Source: Bacteroidales bacterium UBA1077 | GTDB lineage: Bacteria; Bacteroidota; Bacteroidia; Bacteroidales; UBA932 | Assembly (NCBI GenBank): GCA_002314195.1 | Contig: DCCQ01000117.1 | Location: 220 to 19,025 of the forward strand | Reading direction: 5' to 3' | DNA: 18,806 nt | In this document: piece by piece, positions 7,102 to 13,684 of the stretch | Layout of the letters: every line of letters begins with the position of its first letter | Position numbering within the stretch: position 1 is the stretch's first letter | Position numbers and translations under genes: made by a program | The notes under the pieces: generated by a model | The model's database searches: none | What the model saw: only the letters and a program-made list of their open reading frames with translations | Told to the model about the DNA's origin: nothing

Positions 7102-8073
7102 ATGCACATGGAACACAGAATGGAATTGTTTGCCTGCAGAGCCTCCAAAGACTTTGCGTGCAAAGTTGTTGACGAACTGAACCTCATCGGAGCCAATGCT
7201 GGAGAAAAGTACCATCTTGGGGCCTCCGAAGTGACCAAATTCAGCGATGGAGAGTTCGTACCCTCTTTCACGGACAGCGTCAGAGGCGCGACCGTGTTCA
7301 TCCTGCAGTCAACTTTTCCACCCACGGAGAATCTGATGGAGCTTCTGCTGACAATCGATGCCGCCAAAAGAGCCTCCGCCGACAAGGTCATCGCGGTGAT
7401 GCCGTACTTCGGATGGGCCAGACAGGACCGCAAGGACAAGCCGCGCGTCTCAATCGGAGCTAAGCTCGTCGCAAATCTTCTTACTGCCGCAGGAGTGGAC
7501 AGAATCATGACATGCGACCTGCACGCCGACCAGATCCAAGGATTCTTCGACCTTCCTGTGGATCACATCTACGCCAGCAAGGTCTTCATTCCTTACCTTA
7601 GGTCACTAAACATAGAGAACCTTGCGATCGCCGCTCCTGACATGGGCGGTGCGAAAAGGGCGAACGCCTACGCAAAGGAGTTGGCATGTCCGGTGATCAT
7701 CTGCCACAAGTCCCGCGAAAGGGCGAACGTGGTGGCCTCTATCACCGCCATTGGAGAGGTAGAGGGAAAGAACGTGGTAATTGTGGACGACCTTATCGAC
7801 ACTGCCGGAACCCTTGTGAAAGCGGCTGAGGTGTTGATGGAGAAAGGTGCCGCGAGTGTCAGGGCATGCGCCACACACGCAGTGCTTTCCGGCCCTGCCT
7901 ACGACAGGATCAACAATTCATGTCTGAAGGAAGTGTTTGTCACCGACACGATTCCGCTCAAGGAGGGCGTAGACACAAGCAAGATCAAGGTTGTCTCCAT
8001 GGCGGAGACCTTCGCCGCGATCATCCGCAAGGTCTACAACTATGAGCCTATCAGCACGGAATTTATATTTTAG
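7102..8073 (+). CDS. prs: Ribose-phosphate pyrophosphokinase (PRPP synthetase)
   Basis: The enzyme makes PRPP from ribose 5-phosphate and ATP for nucleotide, His, Trp and NAD synthesis. The 323 residues are close to the standard length. Landmarks are FSDGEFVPSF (47-56), the ATP-binding PYFGWARQDRK (101-111), the flexible-loop/metal region TCDLHADQIQGFF (137-149) and the PRPP loop VVIVDDLIDTAGT (225-237). Family members usually begin near the ELFACRAS segment, so Met7 (7120) is a plausible alternative start to Met1 or Met3. It supplies the co-substrate for pncB. Confidence 0.96.
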   Translation: MHMEHRMELFACRASKDFACKVVDELNLIGANAGEKYHLGASEVTKFSDGEFVPSFTDSVRGATVFILQSTFPPTENLMELLLTIDAAKRASADKVIAVMPYFGWARQDRKDKPRVSIGAKLVANLLTAAGVDRIMTCDLHADQIQGFFDLPVDHIYASKVFIPYLRSLNIENLAIAAPDMGGAKRANAYAKELACPVIICHKSRERANVVASITAIGEVEGKNVVIVDDLIDTAGTLVKAAEVLMEKGAASVRACATHAVLSGPAYDRINNSCLKEVFVTDTIPLKEGVDTSKIKVVSMAETFAAIIRKVYNYEPISTEFIF

Positions 8074-8079
8074 GAATAT

Positions 8080-8361
8080 ATGGAAACAGTTCTCGCGGCG
8101 ATTATCCTCCTCGGAATCGGGGTCATCGGAATGTGCTTCAACATCATATTCCGGAAGAACGGCAAGTTTCCTGAGACCGAGATCAGCCGCAACGAGAACA
8201 TGCGGAAGTTGGGAATCAAGTGCATGAGGGAGCAGGACGAGGAGATCTTCTCCAAAAAGAAGCCCCAAAGGAACGCTTCCTGCACCGGTTCCTACAGCGA
8301 TGCCTGCACCGGATGCGGTTTCTATGAATATGAGTTCGGCGGCAAGAAGCCGAAGAAATAG
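8080..8361 (+). CDS. Small membrane-anchored Cys-rich protein, unknown function
   Basis: The 93-residue protein has one N-terminal hydrophobic helix (about 4-24) followed by RKNGKFPETEISRNENMRK and a charged, soluble C-terminal part. Cysteines at 19, 48, 68, 76 and 79 include a C-T-G-C pair (76-79) within S-C-T-G-S-Y-S-D-A-C-T-G-C, which could bind metal or form disulfides. It resembles small membrane proteins I recall from Bacteroidetes with a KNG-F-T motif after the helix, but I cannot name the family. It starts 6 bases after prs and sits 43 bases before der, so it is probably co-transcribed. Coding is supported by GC-rich codon use like its neighbours, including GAATAT for Glu-Tyr. Confidence 0.75.
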   Translation: METVLAAIILLGIGVIGMCFNIIFRKNGKFPETEISRNENMRKLGIKCMREQDEEIFSKKKPQRNASCTGSYSDACTGCGFYEYEFGGKKPKK

Positions 8362-8404
8362 GGCCGCGGAAAGTGTTTAACTTTAAGAACGTAAAGGAAT
8401 ATTT

Positions 8405-9715
8405 ATGAGTTTAGTAGCCATTGTGGGACGCCCGAACGTTGGCAAGTCCACACTTTTCAACAGACTTGTCGGAATGCGTCAGGCCATCGTTGACGAGACC
8501 GCCGGCGTGACAAGAGACCGCCACTACGGCAAATGCGAATGGTGCGGCAAGGAGTTCTCCGTGGTGGACACGGGAGGTTGGACGACCAACTCGGACGATG
8601 TGTTCGAGGAGGCCATCCGCAAGCAGGTCGTGATCGCCATCGAAGAGGCTGACGCTGTGATATTCATGGTGGAGGCCGCCGCCGGCATCACGGACTATGA
8701 CGCGGAGATCGCCGACATCCTCCGCCGGAGCAAAAAGCCTGTTGTCCTGTGTGTCAACAAGGTGGATTCCGGAGAAAAGATGTTCGACGCCTACCAGTTC
8801 TATTCATTGGGACTTGGAGAGATCTGGACCACCTCAGCGGCGAACGGCAGCGGAACCGGTGATCTTCTGGACGAGGTTCTCAAGGTTCTGCCCGAAGATA
8901 AGCCTCAGCAGGACGATGACCGCCCTGATCTTCCGCACATCACGATTGTGGGAAAGCCGAACGTCGGCAAGTCGTCCTTGACCAATGCCCTGCTCGGCGA
9001 GGAAAGGAACATCGTGACACCGGTTGCCGGGACCACAAGAGACTCTATCTCAACCATCTACAACAAATTCGGTCACGAGTTCATGCTCGTGGACACCGCC
9101 GGAATGCGCAGGAAGGCAAAGGTCAACGAGGACCTGGAGTTCTATTCCGTGATGCGTTCCATCAGGGCGATAGAACATTCCGATGTCTGCATCCTGATGA
9201 TCGATGCCAATAGCGGAATGGAGGCCCAGGACATGAGCATATTCAATCTCATCGTCCGCAACCGCAAGGCCTGCGTGCTGGTAGTCAACAAATGGGACCT
9301 CTTCCTCAAGGACAGCAACACGATGAAGGAATATGAAGCCTCGCTTCGACGCCGCATCGCTCCGTTCGATGACGTGCCGATCATATTCACCTCCGTCACA
9401 AAGAAACAGAGGATTATGGATGTGCTGGACGCCGCCGAGCATGTCTATGAGAACTATTCCCGCAAGCTTTCGACCGCTAGGCTGAACGAGGCTCTGCTGC
9501 CGGAGATAGAGAACTATCCGCCGCCGGCGTGGAAGGGCAAGTACGTGAAGATCAAGTATGTGACCCAGCTGCCCACCCGATTCCCGGCTTTCGCGTTCTT
9601 CTGCAACCTGCCGCAATACGTCAAGGAACCGTACAAGAGATTCCTAGAGAACAAGCTGAGGGAACATTTCGATCTGCTGGGATGTCCTGTTCAGATATTC
9701 ATGAGAGCAAAATAA
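8405..9715 (+). CDS. der: Double-domain ribosome-assembly GTPase Der/EngA
   Basis: Der is an essential GTPase for 50S subunit maturation. The 436-residue protein carries two G domains in tandem. Domain 1 has GRPNVGKS (8-15), DTGG (55-58) and NKVD (118-121). Domain 2 has GKPNVGKS (183-190), DTAGMRRK (230-237) and NKWD (295-298). The C-terminal KH-like domain (about 355-436) includes YVTQLPTRFPAFAFFCNLP. Both P-loops are intact. The ATG at 8405 is followed immediately by the conserved VAIVGRPNVGK. It is the second assembly GTPase in this run after engB, with rluD further down. Confidence 0.97.
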   Translation: MSLVAIVGRPNVGKSTLFNRLVGMRQAIVDETAGVTRDRHYGKCEWCGKEFSVVDTGGWTTNSDDVFEEAIRKQVVIAIEEADAVIFMVEAAAGITDYDAEIADILRRSKKPVVLCVNKVDSGEKMFDAYQFYSLGLGEIWTTSAANGSGTGDLLDEVLKVLPEDKPQQDDDRPDLPHITIVGKPNVGKSSLTNALLGEERNIVTPVAGTTRDSISTIYNKFGHEFMLVDTAGMRRKAKVNEDLEFYSVMRSIRAIEHSDVCILMIDANSGMEAQDMSIFNLIVRNRKACVLVVNKWDLFLKDSNTMKEYEASLRRRIAPFDDVPIIFTSVTKKQRIMDVLDAAEHVYENYSRKLSTARLNEALLPEIENYPPPAWKGKYVKIKYVTQLPTRFPAFAFFCNLPQYVKEPYKRFLENKLREHFDLLGCPVQIFMRAK

Positions 9716-9724
9716 TGACTGCCT

Positions 9725-10369
9725 ATGCTGTTGGAGATTCTGAAAGCGTTCATAATCGGCATCTGCGCGTCGGCTCCGCTCGGGCCGGTGGCGATTATCG
9801 TGCTTCAGAAATCCATCTGCTATGGGCATAAGGCCGGTTTCACGACCGGTCTCGGCGCATCGCTTGTCGACACAGCCTACGCCATCATCTCGATCTTCGC
9901 ATGGGCTTTCGCCCAGAATTTCATCAACACCTACGAATCTATCATATTCCTGATAGGAGGTCCGGTGATAGCCTTGCTGGGATATTCAATGGCCTTCAAG
10001 GATCCGTTCAGGAAGATGGAGCCGGGCGATGTAAAGGCACGCGGCGCGTCGCCTAAGGATTTCCTTCAGGCTGTAGCCACCACTATCTCCAACCCGGGGG
10101 CGATACTTGTGATGTTCGCGCTGTTCGCTTTCTTCCAGGTGGATGTGTCCGACAGGAGTTTCAGGATCTACCCGATCATCCTCGCTGTAGCCGGCGGATC
10201 GATCGCCTACTGGTTCTTCTTCTCATGGTTCTTCAGCAATTGGAGGAAGGCTTTTGATATGAAAAAGATTATGTGGATGAACAGGATAGCGGGGATAATA
10301 ATCATAATAATAGGGTTGGCCTTGATTGGAGAGGGTGCGTTTGACCTGCTCTTCACGGGCGGAAAGTAA
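9725..10369 (+). CDS. LysE-type amino-acid/metabolite exporter
   Basis: The 214-residue inner-membrane protein has about six hydrophobic segments (near 4-28, 42-64, 70-92, 112-138, 148-172, 184-208). The N-terminal CASAPLGPVAIIVLQKSICYG (14-34) and the mid-protein ISNPGAILVMF (121-131) match the LysE/RhtB family. The substrate cannot be read from sequence. It begins 9 bases after der and ends 3 bases before the PASTA gene, so it is in the operon-like run. The last helix holds six isoleucines in a row, five of them coded by ATA, otherwise a minor Ile codon in the neighbouring genes. Confidence 0.88.
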   Translation: MLLEILKAFIIGICASAPLGPVAIIVLQKSICYGHKAGFTTGLGASLVDTAYAIISIFAWAFAQNFINTYESIIFLIGGPVIALLGYSMAFKDPFRKMEPGDVKARGASPKDFLQAVATTISNPGAILVMFALFAFFQVDVSDRSFRIYPIILAVAGGSIAYWFFFSWFFSNWRKAFDMKKIMWMNRIAGIIIIIIGLALIGEGAFDLLFTGGK

Positions 10370-10372
10370 TTT

Positions 10373-11170
10373 ATGAATATGGAAGAGAAACAAGATAAGA
10401 AAGGTGGCTTCTTCAGCAACTGGATAGTAAGGAACGTCCTGCTCGCGGTTTTGTTCTTCGCGGTTCTGATTTTCGTCAGTTCTATGCTGCTCAGCGTTCT
10501 GACCAATCATGGTAAGACTATAGAGGTGCCGGATTTCACAAGCATGACCGTGAACGAGGCAAAGCACGAGGCTGCCAGGTCCAAGCTCAGGGTGGAGGTC
10601 ATAGACTCCATTTTTGTCAGAAAGATGGAGCGTGGAGCCATTTACAGCCAAAATCCGAAACCTGGTTCCCGAGTGAAGCAGGGCAGAAGGATTCTCCTCA
10701 CGATTAATGCCAAGAACGCCAAGAAAGTCAGTATGCCGAACCTTGTCGGCTACTCAATGCGTCAGGCCAAGGCTGAGCTCAGCTCTCGTGGTTTGGCACT
10801 GGGCAAGTTAATCTACGTCAACGACATAGCCACAAATAACGTTCTGAGGCAAATCTACCGTAACCGTGAGATCAGGCCTGGCAGGCAGATCGAGACCGGT
10901 TCGGAGATCAATCTGGAGGTCGGACTCAATCCGGAGGACAATCTGACTTACATTCCGGATGTCAAAGGACTGAAGTACCTCAGGGCTGTTGATGCCGTGC
11001 ATGACAATTCTTTGAACATCGGCAGGGTTGTGTTCGACAAGAGTGTGAGGAACTACACGGATTCTCTCAACGCCTCGGTGACCAGACAGACTCCGGAAGC
11101 CTCCGGGAATCCTATCCTGATGGGCTCGGATGTGACCATCTATCTATCATTGGACAAGAAAGACGAGTAA
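10373..11170 (+). CDS. Membrane-anchored protein with three PASTA domains
   Basis: The 265-residue protein has a short cytoplasmic N-terminus (1-19), one transmembrane helix (about 20-43) and three extracytoplasmic PASTA repeats (about 49-112, 118-184, 192-260). The repeats show the P-D/N-[FLV]-x-G-x-x-x-x-x-A pattern, for example VPDFTSMTVNEAKHEA and MPNLVGYSMRQAKAEL. PASTA domains in other bacteria bind peptidoglycan or sit on Ser/Thr kinases and penicillin-binding proteins. Here there is no kinase domain. Known Bacteroidetes genomes have such stand-alone PASTA proteins, often beside rluD as here. The start is 3 bases after the LysE-type gene and the stop is 1 base before rluD, so translational coupling is likely. 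The start MNMEEK contains a GAATAT hexamer. Confidence 0.9.
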   Translation: MNMEEKQDKKGGFFSNWIVRNVLLAVLFFAVLIFVSSMLLSVLTNHGKTIEVPDFTSMTVNEAKHEAARSKLRVEVIDSIFVRKMERGAIYSQNPKPGSRVKQGRRILLTINAKNAKKVSMPNLVGYSMRQAKAELSSRGLALGKLIYVNDIATNNVLRQIYRNREIRPGRQIETGSEINLEVGLNPEDNLTYIPDVKGLKYLRAVDAVHDNSLNIGRVVFDKSVRNYTDSLNASVTRQTPEASGNPILMGSDVTIYLSLDKKDE

Positions 11171-11171
11171 C

Positions 11172-12245
11172 GTGGACGAAGAGAGACAATACAACGACCA
11201 GGAGGAAAACGTTGAGGATGAGGAGCAGGGGATGTTCGAGCATTTCCGGCTCAATGTCGATGTCGGGCAGACCCCGATGCGCGTGGACAAGTACATGGCC
11301 ACGCATCTGGAGGACACTTCAAGGCACAGGGTTCAGTGTGCGATTAAAGAAGGCTATGTGCGTGTGAATGACAAGGTTGCGAAAGCAAACCTTATCATCA
11401 GGCCTGGAGATGTCATCCGGTTCGTGATGCCTTACCGCCGCCGTGGCCTGGAGATTCTGCCGCAGGACATTCCATTAAATATAGTCTACGAGGACAATGA
11501 CCTCCTCGTTGTCAACAAAGCCGCCGGAATGGTCGTACATCCCGGGCACGGGCACTTCGAGGGAACACTCATCAACGCTCTTTCCTATCATTTGGGAATA
11601 TCCCAGGGTCCAGAAGCGGCTGACGAACGGATGGGCATTCTGGTACACAGAATCGACAAAGACACCTCAGGACTTCTTGTCGTGGCAAAGAACGATGAGA
11701 CTCAGCTGGATCTGGCACGCCAGTTCTTCGAGCATTCAATCGAGAGACGGTATGTGGCCGTTGTCTGGGGAAACATCAAGGAGGATGAAGGCACTATTGA
11801 CGGAAACATCGGGCGTGATCCTAATGACAGGCTCAGGTTCAGGGTTTATACCGGTGACGATGACCGCGGCAAGCATGCCGTGACACATTACAAGGTGCTT
11901 GAGAGGTTCGGTTATGTTACCGTTGTCGAGTGCAAGCTGGAGACCGGGCGCACACACCAGATCAGGGTGCATATGAGTTACATCGGGCATCCGTTGTTCA
12001 ATGACGAAAGGTACGGTGGCTCGGAAATCCGCAAGGGCACAATCTACGCCAAGTACCGTCAGTTCATCCAGAACTGTTTCGAGATTTGCCCACGTCAGGC
12101 TCTTCACGCCAAGACTCTTGGCTTCGTCCATCCCGGCACCGGCAAATGGATTCAATTCGACTCTCAGCTTCCTGAGGACATGACCGCTATGATTGACAAA
12201 TGGAGGAATTACGTCAATTTCGTCAAGGTGGAAGATGACGATTGA
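11172..12245 (+). CDS. rluD: RluD-type 23S rRNA pseudouridine synthase
   Basis: The 357-residue RluA/RluD-family enzyme isomerises specific uridines in 23S rRNA. An N-terminal S4 RNA-binding domain (about 34-85, RVDKYMATHLEDTSRHRVQCAI) precedes the catalytic domain with GILVHRIDKDTSGLLVVAKN (155-174), where Asp162 is the expected nucleophile, and LETGRTHQIRVHM (256-268). The start is GTG, 1 base after the PASTA stop. No ATG lies closer to the conserved region, and an acidic 30-residue leader precedes the S4 domain. Which RluA-type position it modifies cannot be decided from sequence, so RluD is a family-level call. Confidence 0.9.
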   Translation: MDEERQYNDQEENVEDEEQGMFEHFRLNVDVGQTPMRVDKYMATHLEDTSRHRVQCAIKEGYVRVNDKVAKANLIIRPGDVIRFVMPYRRRGLEILPQDIPLNIVYEDNDLLVVNKAAGMVVHPGHGHFEGTLINALSYHLGISQGPEAADERMGILVHRIDKDTSGLLVVAKNDETQLDLARQFFEHSIERRYVAVVWGNIKEDEGTIDGNIGRDPNDRLRFRVYTGDDDRGKHAVTHYKVLERFGYVTVVECKLETGRTHQIRVHMSYIGHPLFNDERYGGSEIRKGTIYAKYRQFIQNCFEICPRQALHAKTLGFVHPGTGKWIQFDSQLPEDMTAMIDKWRNYVNFVKVEDDD

Positions 12246-12272
12246 TTCCTCACTTGATGTCACGCTAACGAT

Positions 12273-12333
12273 TTTTTCAGTTATGATTGAAAAATTACTA
12301 TATTTATGAAAATTTTCAATTATGTTTGAAAAT
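12273..12333. promoter_or_regulatory. Alternating TGAAAA half-sites, putative operator of the ATPase gene
   Basis: Five TGAAAA/TTTTCA half-sites alternate in orientation. Copy A (12273-12294) has arms TTTTTCA and TGAAAAA around GTTATGAT. A perfect palindrome TGAAAATTTTCA spans 12307-12318. Copy B (12312-12333) has arms ATTTTCAA and TTGAAAAT around TTATGT. Both long copies share a central TTATG. In copy B that ATG is the start codon of the ATPase gene. A near-match to the -7 element (TATATTTA, 12299-12306) lies between the copies. The layout suits autoregulation or start-codon occlusion in RNA, which is inference. Confidence 0.5.
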
Positions 12334-13594
12334 ATTGATGCAATCGCAAAGTACAATTTCTGGGGAGATGACGAACCAGAGGTTGGCTTTCTCCGTATAG
12401 ACTATACGAGCAGAATCGCAGGGTATTCTTCGGACAGAGTCGTAAAAGTCTTGACTGGCCAGAGACGCGTGGGCAAAAGCTACATATTGAGACAGGTTGC
12501 GAAAGGCCTGATTTCCAAAGGGGTGAACAGAAAGAACACTTTCTTCGTAAATAAGGAATATCTTGCCTTCGATTCTGTAAGGACTTATCACGACTTGGAA
12601 AGTCTGTTCCAAGAATATAGAAAAAAAACTTGCTCCAGAGGGGAAAATATACATATTCCTAGATGAAGTCCAGGAAATCGAAGAGTGGGAGCGCTTTGTG
12701 AATTCATATTCACAAGACTGTACGGCTGAGTATGAATTGTTCATAAGCGGATCCAACTCCAAAATGTTATCTTCTGAATTAGGAACTTTACTGAGTGGAC
12801 GTTACGTTGAGTTCAAGATCTATCCCTTCTCATTTGATGAATATTCCTCAATCCGCGAATTGCAAAAGACGCAGCCGAATTATATTGAATATCTGAAACG
12901 TGGAGGTTTACCCGAGTTGATGAAACTGTCTGATGAGGACGCCCGGCGTCAATATGTAGAGGGACTGAAGAATACCATTTTGTTGAAAGATATAATTCAA
13001 AGACATAAGGTGCGTGACACAGCCCTCCTTGAGGACTTGTTTGTTTACTTGGTGAACAATTCCTCAAAATTGACATCAATCCAGAATCTAGTCAATTACT
13101 TAAGCAGCAATAGAAGAAAGACCTCATATGAAACTGTCTCTCAATATGTGGAATATCTGTTGGAGACATTTGTCATCCATAAGGCCGAACGTTATGATAT
13201 AAAAGGTAAAGAGTCACTAGGCGGAAACGCCAAGTATTACGCCAACGATACAGCATTCCACAATTATCTTTTTGGCGGCTACAACTATGGGATCGGGTAT
13301 ATGCTTGAAAATATTGTCTACCTTGACCTTCTACGTGCCTCATACAAAGTTTATATCGGAACCATGAGAGAAAGTGAGATAGATTTCGTTGCAGAGCGTG
13401 GTGATCGAAAAATATATATTCAAGCCTCATATCTGTTGCTGGACGACAATACAATCAACAGGGAATATTCTCCATTGCTAAAAATCGCTGACAGCTATGA
13501 GAAATATGTTGTAACACTCGATGAAATCTCTCTTCCATCAAAGGATGGGGTTAGGAATATTCCTGCATGGACACTTCCTGAAGTGTTATTGTGA
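12322..13594 (+). pseudogene. AAA ATPase of the DUF4143 type, frame broken at an A8 tract
   Basis: The first frame (12322-12666) encodes 114 residues with Walker A GQRRVGKS. At eight consecutive A (12621-12628) the frame is lost and it stops at 12666. The continuing frame one base ahead runs to 13594. Skipping one A restores a normal protein of about 423 residues: ...EYRKK-LAPEGKIYIFLDEVQEIEEW..., with Walker B IYIFLDEVQ now in place. SGSNSKMLSSELGTLLSGRY (sensor/lid region) follows, then a C-terminal DUF4143-like domain with LENIVYLDLLRASY and the nuclease-like EIDFVAERGDRKIYIQ. The break may be a sequencing error, a true mutation, phase variation or transcript slippage. AT-rich codon use unlike its neighbours suggests acquisition. 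The cellular role of this family is not established. Confidence 0.8.
12621..12628 (+). other. A8 homopolymer at the ATPase frame break
   Basis: The sequence reads TAT-AGA-AAA-AAA-ACT in the upstream frame. With one A fewer it becomes AGA-AAA-AAA-CTT-GCT, joining the two coding parts without any other change. The downstream protein sequence is fully family-like right up to the tract, so the switch point is well located. Confidence 0.8.
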
Positions 13595-13604
13595 TGCAGT
13601 TAAT

Positions 13605-13658
13605 AAAAAGACTATGGCGAATTTTGTACGATAGACCAAAATTCGCCATAGTCTTTTT
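13605..13658. terminator. Bidirectional terminator with a 22-bp perfect stem
   Basis: The arms 13605-13626 and 13637-13658 are perfect reverse complements over 22 bases. They start AAAAAGACTATGGCG and end CGCCATAGTCTTTTT, around a 10-nt loop TACGATAGAC. A-rich and T-rich ends give a U-tract on both strands. It lies 10 bases past the ATPase stop and 26 bases past the end of the convergent outer-membrane gene, so it can stop both. Confidence 0.88.
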
Positions 13659-13684
13659 TGACTGTGCAATTATATTCGTAAAAA

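Noticed and set aside
9715..9835. ATG overlapping the der stop codon as a possible start of the next gene
   Set aside because: It is in a different frame from the LysE-type protein. The in-frame ATG at 9725 gives the conserved N-terminus.
12322..13594. ATPase as part of a defence or toxin-antitoxin system
   Set aside because: There is no partner gene: it is alone between rluD and a terminator. The C-terminal domain is suggestive of a nuclease-like fold but not enough to claim a system.
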